From Marinimicrobium locisalis (lineage in GTDB: Bacteria > Pseudomonadota > Gammaproteobacteria > Pseudomonadales > Cellvibrionaceae): DNA of 64,000 nt. Every line of letters begins with the position of its first letter. The first letter of the stretch is position 1. The stretch spans positions 310,001 to 374,000 of the forward strand of contig NZ_JBDLLG010000001.1 of NCBI RefSeq assembly GCF_039822625.1, in the 5' to 3' direction. Made by a program: the position numbers and the translations under genes. The notes below the pieces were generated by a model, which was not told the origin of the DNA, did no database searches, and saw only the letters and a program-made list of their open reading frames with translations. Positions 24,727 through 33,327 of the stretch are shown piece by piece.

Positions 24727-26445
24727 ATGAGCGATCATCCATCCGCCGGAAATAACAGCAACGTCGAAAAAGCGGCGGCGGAAAAGCCCCAACACTTTAT
24801 CCAGCAGATCATCCGCAAGGATTTGGAAGCTGGAAAGGTGGAAAAGGTGGTAACCCGTTTCCCCCCGGAGCCCAATGGTTACCTTCACATTGGCCATGCC
24901 AAGTCCATTTGCCTGAACTTTGGCATGGCGGAAGAGTTTGGCGGTGTGTGCCATTTACGGTTTGACGATACCAACCCCGAAAAAGAAAACGAAGAGTATG
25001 TAAACGCCATTAAAGCCGACGTGCAGTGGCTCGGGTTTCAGTGGGGTGGGCCGGTTCGTTATACCTCCGATTATTTCCAGGTGTTGTATGACTGGGCGCT
25101 GCACTTGATTCGTGAAGGCAAAGCGTACGTGTGTGATCTGACCCCCGACCAAGCACGGGAGTATCGTGGCACGCTGACTGAGCCCGGGCGCAACAGTCCT
25201 TTTCGTGATCGTAGCGTGGAGGAGAACCTCGAGCGTTTTGAGAAAATGCGGCGCGGGGAGTTCGAGGAGGGCAGTTGCTCATTGCGAGCGAAAATTGACA
25301 TGGCCGCGCCCAATATCAATTTGCGCGATCCGGTGATCTACCGGATCAAAAAAGCCAAGCACCACCACACCGGCGATACCTGGAGCATCTATCCCTCCTA
25401 TGATTTCGCCCATGGCCAGAGTGATGCCGTGGAAGGGGTCACCCATTCCATCTGTACGCTGGAGTTTGAAGACCACCGTCCGCTGTATGACTGGTTCATT
25501 GAAAACCTGCCAGTGCCGGCCCGACCGCGCCAGTACGAATTCGCGCGCTTGAATATCAATTACACCATGACCAGCAAGCGTAAACTCAAGCAGCTGGTGG
25601 ACGAGGGGCACGTGGATGGCTGGAATGACCCACGAATGCCCACTATTTCCGGCATGCGCCGGCGCGGTTACCCGCCCCAGGCGCTGCGGAATTTCTGTGC
25701 GAACATCGGCGTAACCCGATCGGACAGCGTGGTGGATGTGGGCATGCTCGAATACGCCGTTCGGGATTATTTGGACAAGAACGCACCGAGGGCCATGTGT
25801 GTACTTCGGCCTTTGAAAGTGACGCTGACCAATTACGCCTCCGATAAAGTGGAAGAAGTGCGCGCGCCCGGCCATCCGAATCGGGACGACTTCAGTGCTC
25901 GAGTGCTGCCGTTTACCCACACCGTGTATATCGAGCAGGAAGACTTTCGAGAAGAAGCCAACAAAAAATACAAGCGTTTGGTGTTGGGCAAGCGGGTGCG
26001 CCTGCGCAACGCTTATGTCATTGAGGCCGATGAAGCCATTAAAGATGAGTCGGGCGAGGTCATCGAAGTCCGCGCGCGCATCATTGAAGATACCCTGGGC
26101 AACGACCCCGCCGATGGCGTTAAACCCAAAGGGGTTATTCATTGGGTATCGGCGACTCATCATCTTAATTGCGAGGTTCGTCTGTATGATCGTCTCTTCA
26201 GCGATCCAGCGCCGGATGCCGGCGGTAAGGACTTTTTGAAGTCCCTCAATCCGGAGAACCTGAAAGTGTTGGATAACTGTAAGGCGGAAATCAGCTTGGC
26301 GTCGGCCAAGGTGGGAGACCATTACCAGTTTGAACGCTCCGGTTACTTCTGTCTTGACAGCAAGTACTCCACGCTGGACAAACCGGTGTTCAATCGCACG
26401 ATCGAGTTGCGTGACACCTGGGCCAAAATTCAAAATCAGCAATAG
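24727..26445 (+). CDS. glnS: glutaminyl-tRNA synthetase
   Basis: Class I synthetase that charges tRNA-Gln. The 572-residue protein has the HIGH motif at residues 54-57 (PEPNGYLHIGHAKS), the KMSKS equivalent in NYTMTSKRKLKQLV, and the two C-terminal beta-barrel anticodon domains, with GVIHWVSATHHLNCEVRLYD and FERSGYFCLDSKYS. The ATG is at 24727. It is followed four bases later by cysS, so two synthetases share an operon, the order also found in Pseudomonas. Confidence 0.97.
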   Translation: MSDHPSAGNNSNVEKAAAEKPQHFIQQIIRKDLEAGKVEKVVTRFPPEPNGYLHIGHAKSICLNFGMAEEFGGVCHLRFDDTNPEKENEEYVNAIKADVQWLGFQWGGPVRYTSDYFQVLYDWALHLIREGKAYVCDLTPDQAREYRGTLTEPGRNSPFRDRSVEENLERFEKMRRGEFEEGSCSLRAKIDMAAPNINLRDPVIYRIKKAKHHHTGDTWSIYPSYDFAHGQSDAVEGVTHSICTLEFEDHRPLYDWFIENLPVPARPRQYEFARLNINYTMTSKRKLKQLVDEGHVDGWNDPRMPTISGMRRRGYPPQALRNFCANIGVTRSDSVVDVGMLEYAVRDYLDKNAPRAMCVLRPLKVTLTNYASDKVEEVRAPGHPNRDDFSARVLPFTHTVYIEQEDFREEANKKYKRLVLGKRVRLRNAYVIEADEAIKDESGEVIEVRARIIEDTLGNDPADGVKPKGVIHWVSATHHLNCEVRLYDRLFSDPAPDAGGKDFLKSLNPENLKVLDNCKAEISLASAKVGDHYQFERSGYFCLDSKYSTLDKPVFNRTIELRDTWAKIQNQQ

Positions 26446-26449
26446 CCTT

Positions 26450-27841
26450 ATGACTCTGAACTTATACAACACTCTGACCCGCCAGAAAGAGACGTTTAAA
26501 CCCATTGAACCGGGTAAAATCTCAATGTACGTTTGTGGCGTAACGGTCTACGATTACTGCCACTTGGGGCACGCGCGCGTGTTGGTGGTGTTTGATGTGA
26601 TGGCCCGCTTCCTGCGCAGTCAGGGCTGGGACTTGACCTATGTGCGCAATATCACCGATATCGATGACAAAATCCTTCGTCGCGCCGAAGAAAACGATGA
26701 ACCGTACCAAAGCTTGACCGATAGGTTCATTGAAGCGGCCCACGAAGATGAGGCGCGTCTGGGAATCGATCCCCCGGATATCGAACCGCGAGCCACGGCT
26801 CACATCGACGATATTATCGCCATGATTCAAACACTGGTGGACAAAGGCTACGCCTATGCCGCAAGCAACGGCGATGTGTACTATCGGGTGAAGCACTTCA
26901 AAGATTACGGCAAGCTCAGCAATAAGAACCCGGAAGAATTATTGTCCGGCGCGCGTATTGACGTGGGCGAGGCCAAGGAAGACCCCCGGGACTTTGCCCT
27001 TTGGAAGCATGCAGAGGACGGCGAAGCCGGGTGGGACTCCCCCTGGGGTCACGGTCGGCCCGGTTGGCACATCGAGTGTTCCGCCATGAGCAAGCACTGC
27101 CTGGGCGAGCACTTTGATATTCACGGCGGCGGGCCGGATCTGCCGTTTCCCCATCACGAAAATGAGATCGCCCAGAGTGAGGCCGCCAATGGTTGTCACT
27201 ATGTAAACTACTGGATTCATGCCGGCGCCCTGCGGGTGGACGGCGAAAAAATGTCCAAGTCCCTGGGTAACTTTTTCACTATTCGGGATGTGCTCGAAAA
27301 GTACCACCCGGAGGTGGTGCGCTACCTGTTGATTGGTAGCCATTACCGCAGCCCCATAAACTACTCGGAAGACAGCCTGATTGAGGCCCGCTCGGGGCTT
27401 GAGCGCTTGTATGGTGCCCTGCGGGATTACGCCGATGTTCCCCCCGCAAGCGCGGAGTCGCTGGCCGAGAGCCGTTTTTACAGCGACTTTGTCGCCGCTC
27501 TGAATGACGATTTTAATACCCGACTGGCGTTGGCGGCCATGTATGAACTGGTCAGAGAGCTCAACAGCGCGCGCGAGCCTGACAAAGGACGAGCGCTGGC
27601 GGCCGAGTTGAAGGCCATGGGGGCGATTCTGGGATTGTTGAAAGAGGCTCCCGATCGGTTTTTGCAGGCTGGCGCCGGCGACGACATCAATGCCGAAAAG
27701 GTTGAGGCTCTGATCGTCGAGCGAGCCGAAGCCAAGAAGGCCAAGAATTTCGCCCGGGCCGATGAAATCCGCGACCAACTTCTGGCCGAAGGCGTGGTGC
27801 TTCAGGATTCCCCCAGCGGAACCCAGTGGCGGCGAGAGTGA
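26450..27841 (+). CDS. cysS: cysteinyl-tRNA synthetase
   Basis: Class I synthetase that charges tRNA-Cys. From the ATG at 26450 it is 463 residues. The zinc-binding Cys29 (MYVCGVTVYDYCHLGHARV) and HLGH motif at 38-41 lie near the N-terminus; a second zinc site is in GWHIECSAMSKHCLGEHFDIHGGG, and KMSKS is in GEKMSKSLGNFF. The C-terminal anticodon-binding domain ends in SPSGTQWRRE. A longer frame back to 26330 overlaps glnS and was rejected because the family starts at LNLYNTLT. Confidence 0.97.
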   Translation: MTLNLYNTLTRQKETFKPIEPGKISMYVCGVTVYDYCHLGHARVLVVFDVMARFLRSQGWDLTYVRNITDIDDKILRRAEENDEPYQSLTDRFIEAAHEDEARLGIDPPDIEPRATAHIDDIIAMIQTLVDKGYAYAASNGDVYYRVKHFKDYGKLSNKNPEELLSGARIDVGEAKEDPRDFALWKHAEDGEAGWDSPWGHGRPGWHIECSAMSKHCLGEHFDIHGGGPDLPFPHHENEIAQSEAANGCHYVNYWIHAGALRVDGEKMSKSLGNFFTIRDVLEKYHPEVVRYLLIGSHYRSPINYSEDSLIEARSGLERLYGALRDYADVPPASAESLAESRFYSDFVAALNDDFNTRLALAAMYELVRELNSAREPDKGRALAAELKAMGAILGLLKEAPDRFLQAGAGDDINAEKVEALIVERAEAKKAKNFARADEIRDQLLAEGVVLQDSPSGTQWRRE

Positions 27842-27884
27842 GTAGGCTCGGGCAAAAGACGCCCGAGGCCGGAGAGGTGTAATT

Positions 27885-28103
27885 ATGTCGTTCCGAAAAG
27901 CCTATCGCCGCTACCGCACGCTCTGGGTCAGCCTAATCGCTTGTGGCGCCTTTCTGGCGCTGGCGGTTTGGGGTTGGGGCGTTGAGCCCGGAGAGTTGGC
28001 CGGCTTTCTGGGGGCGGCCGCGGTACTGCTGCTGGGCCTGATTCTGTTGGCGGCGCTGGTGGGTTACGTGCTCTTCAAATTACGCCGATGGCGGGAGAAG
28101 TAG
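27885..28103 (+). CDS. small two-helix membrane protein, unknown function
   Basis: A 72-residue protein with a basic N-terminus (MSFRKAYRRYR), two hydrophobic helices (about residues 13-30 and 39-63) and a basic C-terminus (KLRRWREK), so both ends should lie in the cytoplasm. I do not recognise a family. GGAGAGGTG lies before the ATG, which supports translation. It is 43 bases after cysS, with a CTCGGGC / GCCCGAG hairpin between them, and is convergent with the CorB-type gene. Confidence 0.6.
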   Translation: MSFRKAYRRYRTLWVSLIACGAFLALAVWGWGVEPGELAGFLGAAAVLLLGLILLAALVGYVLFKLRRWREK

Positions 28104-28118
28104 GGCGACAAGCCGGCG

Positions 28119-29396
28119 TTACTCGGAGTTACGTTGTCGTCGCTCCACCCGCAACCAGGCAATCATTTTGTCGGTAAGTGCGGTGGTTTCAAAGCGGTAC
28201 CCATCCAGGGCAAAGCCAATGTTGGCGTCGGGGATGCTTTCCAAGTACTCCATCGCCAGGCCATTGAGCGTTTTCGGCCCGTCTTGAGGTAAATCCCAGT
28301 TCAGGCTGCGATTAATATCGCGAATAAATGTGCCGCCGTCGATCAGGTAAGAGCCATCGTCTTGAGGCAGGATGTCGTCCACGGATTCTTCGGCCGCGTT
28401 GGTCGTGAAGTCTCCGACAATCTCTTCCAGTAGGTCTTCCAGCGTCACCAGCCCCTGAACCTCACCGTACTCGTCCACCACCAGTGCCATACGGCACTTC
28501 TGCTGCTGGAAGTTTAGCAGTTGAGTGTGCAGCGGTGTGGCTTCGGGGACGAAGTAGGGGTCGTTGGCGAAGCGACGAATGTCCTCCAAGGTAATGCTTT
28601 CATCAGCGCCACGAATAAAGCGGGCCGCATTGCGAAGATGCAGAATCCCCACGACGTTATTGATGTCGCTCTCAAACAGGGGCAGACGGGTGTACTCCGT
28701 GGTGCGGATCTGCTCGAGCAGTTCGCCCACCGGACGGCTCAGGTCCAAGCCTTCGACTTCGTTGCGAGGAATCATAATATCCTCGACTGTCGACTTTTCC
28801 AGGTCGAGAATGTTGAGCAGCATGCCCTGATGCTGATCCGGGATGAGATCGCCGGCTTCATCGACCACGGTGCGTAGCTCTTCCGGATTGAGGTGCTCGA
28901 TATGGCTGTGGGACTTATGTAGCCCAAACAGCTTGGCAATGCTCTTGGAAATCCCGTTGACCAGGTATACCGCCGGGGCCAAAATGAACGACAGGGGTTT
29001 GAGAAACCAGCTGGAGAAAAAGGCGAATCGCTCGGGGTACAAGGCCGCCAGGGTTTTTGGGGTCACCTCGGCGAATACCAGCATCACAAACGTCAGAATC
29101 AGCCCGGCTGCGGCAATACCGGCATCCCCGTAGAGACGCACGCCAATGACCGTTGCGATAGAGGCGGCAAAAATATTGACGAGGTTGTTGCCAATCAGAA
29201 TCAGGCCAATGAGCTTGTCCGGATTCTTCAGCAACTTGGTGACCCGGAGCGCTCCGGGGTCGCCTTTTTTGCTCAGATGCTTCAGCCGGTACCGGTTGAT
29301 GGACATCATTCCGGTCTCCGAGCTTGAGAAAAAGCCGGAGAGGATCAACAGCCCGACCAGGCCGGCAAACAGTGTTTCTAACGGTGCTTCATTCAA
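28119..29396 (-). CDS. CNNM/CorB-type transporter with DUF21, CBS pair and CorC_HlyC domains
   Basis: A 425-residue membrane protein in the YfjD/CorB family. Order: DUF21/CNNM membrane domain (about residues 1-190, with FFSSSETGMMSINRYRLKHL and LIGLILIGNNLVNIFAASIA), two CBS motifs (about 205-330, with VEDIMIPRNEVEGLDL and MALVVDEYGEVQGLVTLEDLLEEIVGD), and a C-terminal CorC_HlyC domain. CNNM proteins export or regulate magnesium; E. coli corB sits beside ypjD and ffh, as here. The substrate is inferred from the family. Confidence 0.88.
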   Translation of the reverse strand: MNEAPLETLFAGLVGLLILSGFFSSSETGMMSINRYRLKHLSKKGDPGALRVTKLLKNPDKLIGLILIGNNLVNIFAASIATVIGVRLYGDAGIAAAGLILTFVMLVFAEVTPKTLAALYPERFAFFSSWFLKPLSFILAPAVYLVNGISKSIAKLFGLHKSHSHIEHLNPEELRTVVDEAGDLIPDQHQGMLLNILDLEKSTVEDIMIPRNEVEGLDLSRPVGELLEQIRTTEYTRLPLFESDINNVVGILHLRNAARFIRGADESITLEDIRRFANDPYFVPEATPLHTQLLNFQQQKCRMALVVDEYGEVQGLVTLEDLLEEIVGDFTTNAAEESVDDILPQDDGSYLIDGGTFIRDINRSLNWDLPQDGPKTLNGLAMEYLESIPDANIGFALDGYRFETTALTDKMIAWLRVERRQRNSE

Positions 29397-29520
29397 GGCG
29401 GATTAAGCCCATGTTGCTGCGAGGCCGGGTATCTTGAAGCAGATCCGAGCGGGAATCAATAGCAGAGCCCGCCCAGTGTGGCTTCGCGACTCGGGGTGTG
29501 GCAAGCCGGCCCTCGCGGGG

Positions 29521-30321
29521 TCAGGACTGTCCCAGAATTATCTCGAGCACCAGCTTGCTGCCAAAGTAGGCCAGCATTAACAGGACGAACCCGGCCAACG
29601 TCCAGCGAATGGCGGTGTAGCCACGCCATCCCAACTGGTGCCGTCCCCAGAGCAAGACACTGTATATGACCCAGGCGGCGAGGGAGAAAATGGATTTGTG
29701 GGCAAGGTGCTGGGCGAAAAGATCCTCCAGAAAGAGAAACCCTGACAGGATTGAGAGGGTCAGCACGATATAGCCCGCCCAGAGAATTTCAAATAGGAGT
29801 GCCTCCATGGTCTGAAGCGGAGGCAGCAGGCGAACCCGTCCGGTCGGGTGGCGGTGCTTGAGCTGATGATTTTGCCAGGCGAGTAATAGCGCCTGGAGCG
29901 TGGCGATGGTCAGTAGGCTATAAGCCAGGATGGAAAGCAGGACGTGGCTGGCCAGGGGATAATCCAGCAAGAGAGGTTGGCTTGCGGTCCTGGCCACCAT
30001 GGAGACCACCACTCCGAGCGCGGAGAGCGGCAGCAGGAGAATAAACAAGTTATGAAGGGGCTTGCCCAGGCTGCTCACCAGCACGAGGGCATTGATTACC
30101 CAAATAAGCAACGATGAGACCCGGAAAAATCCCAGCTCAAGGCCTCCGCCAAGGTGTATAAGCTGCTGGAGCCCGAGACCGTGCACGACCAGCCCGGCAG
30201 CGACGGCAAAGAAGAGGCGCGGCCGGTCCGGTTCCTCCTCCTGGCGTAGCTTCCAGAGCAGATAGAGACCCGCCAGAAGATAGATGGCGGCTGCCAGGCT
30301 GTTTAGCAGCAGTGAGGCCAT
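29521..30321 (-). CDS. ypjD: YpjD-like inner-membrane protein, cytochrome c assembly (CcsA) family
   Basis: A 266-residue polytopic protein with about eight hydrophobic segments and the CcsA-like core SHVLLSILAYSLLTIATLQALLLAW followed by HQLKHRHP. In E. coli the homologue lies between ffh and corB and has been linked to magnesium/cobalt homeostasis with CorB. The same neighbours here (corB-type downstream, ffh divergent) support the assignment. The gap to the CorB gene is about 124 bases, so cotranscription is possible but not obvious. Confidence 0.85.
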   Translation of the reverse strand: MASLLLNSLAAAIYLLAGLYLLWKLRQEEEPDRPRLFFAVAAGLVVHGLGLQQLIHLGGGLELGFFRVSSLLIWVINALVLVSSLGKPLHNLFILLLPLSALGVVVSMVARTASQPLLLDYPLASHVLLSILAYSLLTIATLQALLLAWQNHQLKHRHPTGRVRLLPPLQTMEALLFEILWAGYIVLTLSILSGFLFLEDLFAQHLAHKSIFSLAAWVIYSVLLWGRHQLGWRGYTAIRWTLAGFVLLMLAYFGSKLVLEIILGQS

Positions 30322-30515
30322 AATGTCAGGAAGTCCTTGCAGATTTACGTAGTTGGCTTAGAAGGCGCAGTGTGTCACAAGGCGCCCCCAAAGAGAAGCG
30401 GGAAGGCTTCTCATTCGCTTGGGCTGGAAGGCGGATTCGAGCCTCCCGGGTGGACCCGGGCCCCACCTTTGGGAGTATAATCGCGCTTTACACTGATCCG
30501 CTGTTGAGAGTAACC

Positions 30516-31937
30516 ATGTTCGATACCTTAAGTGATCGTTTATCCGATTCGCTACGCCGGGTGACCGGTAAAGCGCGACTGACCGAGGACAACATCAAAG
30601 ACACGCTGCGCGAGGTGCGCAAAGCGCTGCTGGAGGCAGACGTCGCTTTGCCCGTGGTAAAAGCTTTTGTTGCCCAAGTCCGCAGTAAGGCGCTGGGTCA
30701 GCAGATCAGCAAGGCACTGAACCCCGGTGAGCAATTCCTGAAGATAGTGCAGGACGAACTGGTGGATGTCATGGGCGCCGCCAACGAAAAGCTCGACCTG
30801 GCAGTCAAGCCTCCCGCGGTTATCCTGATGGCCGGCCTGCAAGGGGCGGGTAAAACCACCTCCGTTGCCAAGCTGGCCCGCTACCTGAGAGAGCGCGAGA
30901 AGAAAAAGGTGCTGGTGGTCAGCGCTGACGTCTACCGCCCGGCGGCCATCAAACAGCTCGAGACCCTCGCCGAAGAGGTCGGAGTCGACTTCTTCCCCTC
31001 TACCGCGGAGCAGAAGCCGGTGGATATTGCCGAGGCGGCTATCGCTCAGGGGCGTAAGCAGTTTGCCGATGTGGTGATTGTCGATACCGCGGGCCGGCTC
31101 CATATTGATGAAACCCTGATGGAGGAGATCCAGTCCCTGCACAAAGCGGTGGACCCGGCGGAAACCCTGTTCGTCATTGATGCCATGATCGGCCAGGATG
31201 CGGTGAATACCGCCAAGGCCTTCAACGACGCTCTCCCGCTGACGGGGGTAGTGCTTACCAAAGCTGACGGCGATGCCCGTGGTGGTGCCGCGCTGTCCGT
31301 GCGCCATGTGACCGGCAAGCCGATTAAGTTTCTGGGTACCGGCGAGAAGGTCGACGCCCTTGAGCCTTTCCACCCGGATCGAATTGCCTCGCGGATTCTC
31401 GGCATGGGCGACCTGATGTCGCTTATCGAGCAGGCCGAGCAGAAGATCGACAGAGCCAAAGCCGACAAGCTGGTGAAGAAGGTCAATAAGGGTCAGCGTT
31501 TTGACCTGGAGGACCTCAAGGATCAGCTTCAGCAGATGCAAAGCATGGGTGGCTTGGGCGCAATGATGGAAAAGCTGCCGGGCATGGGCAACATGGCCCA
31601 GATGGCGCAGCAGGGCAACATGACCAAGCAGTTCAAAGTGATGGAGACCATTATCGACTCCATGACGCCGTTTGAACGCCGTCACCCGGATTCGCTCAAC
31701 GGCTCGCGCAAGCGCCGCATCACTCAGGGTTCCGGTACCCAAATTCAGGACCTGAACCGCCTGCTAAAGCAATACAAACAGATGTCTAAAATGATGAAAA
31801 AAATGAAAGGCGGCGGCATGAACAAGATGATGCGTGGCATGGGCGGCATGATGGGCGGCAGCGGTGGCATGCCCGGAGGTGGCGGTATGCCCGGCGGCGG
31901 TGGCGGTGGTCAATTGCCCCCCGGCTTTCGTCGCTAA
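30516..31937 (+). CDS. ffh: signal recognition particle protein Ffh
   Basis: GTPase that binds signal sequences on the ribosome with 4.5S RNA and delivers them to FtsY. From the ATG at 30516 it is 473 residues: helical N domain, G domain with GLQGAGKTT, DTAGR and TKADGDARGG, then a Met-rich M domain (MQSMGGLGAMMEKLPGMG, MSKMMKKMKGGGM) ending in a Gly/Met/Pro-rich tail (GGMPGGGGMPGGGGGG), longer than in E. coli. TATAAT at 30476-30481 is a likely -10 box. The frame stays open upstream to 30372 but the homology starts at MFDTLSDRL. Confidence 0.96.
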   Translation: MFDTLSDRLSDSLRRVTGKARLTEDNIKDTLREVRKALLEADVALPVVKAFVAQVRSKALGQQISKALNPGEQFLKIVQDELVDVMGAANEKLDLAVKPPAVILMAGLQGAGKTTSVAKLARYLREREKKKVLVVSADVYRPAAIKQLETLAEEVGVDFFPSTAEQKPVDIAEAAIAQGRKQFADVVIVDTAGRLHIDETLMEEIQSLHKAVDPAETLFVIDAMIGQDAVNTAKAFNDALPLTGVVLTKADGDARGGAALSVRHVTGKPIKFLGTGEKVDALEPFHPDRIASRILGMGDLMSLIEQAEQKIDRAKADKLVKKVNKGQRFDLEDLKDQLQQMQSMGGLGAMMEKLPGMGNMAQMAQQGNMTKQFKVMETIIDSMTPFERRHPDSLNGSRKRRITQGSGTQIQDLNRLLKQYKQMSKMMKKMKGGGMNKMMRGMGGMMGGSGGMPGGGGMPGGGGGGQLPPGFRR

Positions 31938-31940
31938 GGC

Positions 31941-32396
31941 GTGCCGGTGCAAGTTCAATGGCAGTATTGGACGGGGGTCTTAGCGGCGACCCTCTTGGCC
32001 TTGCTGGCGGGCTGTCAGTCTGCCCCTGAACGGGAGAAGGAAAGCTTCCCCACGGCGGAGTCCCTTCAGGGGCACTGGCAGTTGACGGCGCTTCAGGGGG
32101 CGGAGGTTGCCGAGGGTAGTCGTGCGTTCATTGAGTTCTCAGAGCCGCCGCGCCTGACGGGCAACGGTGGCTGCAACCGGTTTTTTGGCGTTTATCGCTA
32201 CCAGAAGCAGGCGCTGATTATCGAGTCGGCATTGGGCAGTACCAAGATGGCCTGCGCCCCTGAAGTAATGGTCCAAGAGCAACGGTTGTTTCAGCTGCTG
32301 CCCAAGGCGGTAACGGTACACAAACTCACCGAAAACCAACTGACATTTTATGCCTCTGACGGCGAAGAGCTGCTCCGCGTGGAGCGGATGCGGTAG
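31941..32396 (+). CDS. META-domain lipoprotein (HslJ-like)
   Basis: A 151-residue lipoprotein: hydrophobic signal, lipobox LLAGC, then a single META domain with LQGHWQLTALQG, the hallmark GNGGCNRFFGVY, and a C-terminal LTFYASDGEELLRVER. META domains occur in HslJ and similar secreted or envelope proteins linked to heat or motility stress; no activity is known. GTG at 31941 or 31947 could start it; AAGG at 31936 favours the second. It follows ffh by three bases and may be read through from it. Confidence 0.78.
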   Translation: MPVQVQWQYWTGVLAATLLALLAGCQSAPEREKESFPTAESLQGHWQLTALQGAEVAEGSRAFIEFSEPPRLTGNGGCNRFFGVYRYQKQALIIESALGSTKMACAPEVMVQEQRLFQLLPKAVTVHKLTENQLTFYASDGEELLRVERMR

Positions 32397-32404
32397 GCGG
32401 CGGC

Positions 32405-32920
32405 GTGATTCCGTTTTTTGATACGTCCTACACCATTCGTCGCCCGCGCGAAGCCGTCTTTGAGCTCTTCTCTGACTTCTCTCGCTATCTTACCCAGTTG
32501 CCGGAGTTTCACGGCGCACGCTTGAGCGCCGAGCCCGGGCTTAACGGCGAAGGTAAAGTGTGGTGGGTGGATGTACCGGGAGAAGAGTACGGCTATCGAA
32601 CGCGGGTGGAGGTGATCGAGTGCCATGCCCCGGAGCGCTTTGTCTATGAGTACCAATACACCACGCGCGTGAACCCCGACCCCCTACCAGCAGGTGAGGG
32701 CCCCATGCCTTGGCATCGGGCCCGAGTGGTTTTGACCTTTGACGAGCTGGAGCAAGGCACGCAGGTTCGAGCCCGAATGCATGTTTTTGGGGTCACCGGT
32801 TTTTTTCAGCGCTGGAAGGTCTCCACGTTAAAAACCGCTTGCGCCAGAACGCAGCACAATGCCAATGCCAATATGGTTCGTATCGCCGAAAATTTAATTC
32901 CTTCCGACACTGAACGGTAA
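32405..32920 (+). CDS. SRPBCC-fold (START-like) protein
   Basis: A 171-residue protein with the polyketide-cyclase/SRPBCC pattern: RPREAVFELFSDFSRYLTQLPEF at the start, an antiparallel strand region with YGYRTRVEVIECHAPERFVYEY, and a long C-terminal helix (LKTACARTQHNANANMVRIAE). Such proteins bind hydrophobic ligands; the ligand is unknown. The start is GTG at 32405, eight bases after the META gene, so it is probably the third gene of the ffh transcript. Its stop lies three bases from the stop of the convergent Kazal-like gene. Confidence 0.75.
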   Translation: MIPFFDTSYTIRRPREAVFELFSDFSRYLTQLPEFHGARLSAEPGLNGEGKVWWVDVPGEEYGYRTRVEVIECHAPERFVYEYQYTTRVNPDPLPAGEGPMPWHRARVVLTFDELEQGTQVRARMHVFGVTGFFQRWKVSTLKTACARTQHNANANMVRIAENLIPSDTER

Positions 32921-32923
32921 ACC

Positions 32924-33226
32924 TTAGGGGGAGTCGCAAGTCCCGGGCGTGTAACCCACGACTTCGGTTTTGCTACAAGCGCTACAGGCGTTGCCGAACG
33001 TTCGATAGGGGGTGGCATTCTGCCCTGGTGAAGGTTCGTTTTCGAGTTGGACTCCCTCGGGGGCGAAACCGCATACCGGATCATACTGTTGTGTGCAAAC
33101 CTCCGGCCGTTTCTCTGGGCACTTCACTAGATTGGCCGGCGGTTGCGCGGTCTGTTTCTCGGCGGGTTGGCATCCCCATAAAAATGCGACACTCAAGAGC
33201 GCGAGTAACGGAACTCTCCGGCGCAT
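32924..33226 (-). CDS. Kazal-like, cysteine-rich lipoprotein
   Basis: A 100-residue lipoprotein: basic start MRRRVPLLALL, lipobox LWGC, a short linker, then a Kazal-type serine-protease-inhibitor pattern of six Cys: CPEKRPEVCTQQYDPVCGF, then FGNACSAC and a last Cys in YTPGTC. The YDPVCG and TFGNAC pieces are the signature. The ATG at 33224-33226 is backed by AGAGAGGGG upstream; the frame extends further but the signal peptide fixes the start. The target protease, if any, is unknown. It is encoded alone, opposite its neighbours. Confidence 0.75.
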   Translation of the reverse strand: MRRRVPLLALLSVAFLWGCQPAEKQTAQPPANLVKCPEKRPEVCTQQYDPVCGFAPEGVQLENEPSPGQNATPYRTFGNACSACSKTEVVGYTPGTCDSP

Positions 33227-33327
33227 GACCCCTCTCTTCACTAAAAGAACCTGAAAGAGACGGGCCTTCTTTCGGCGGGGGGCTGTGTTAACATTCATAA
33301 AATTGATCATAAGTATCGGGTATCACG

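Noticed and set aside
25279..26505. 408-codon open frame antisense to glnS
   Set aside because: Shadow of glnS; no domain and no start signal.
30552..31742. 396-codon open frame antisense to ffh
   Set aside because: Shadow of ffh, His- and Leu-rich without family features.
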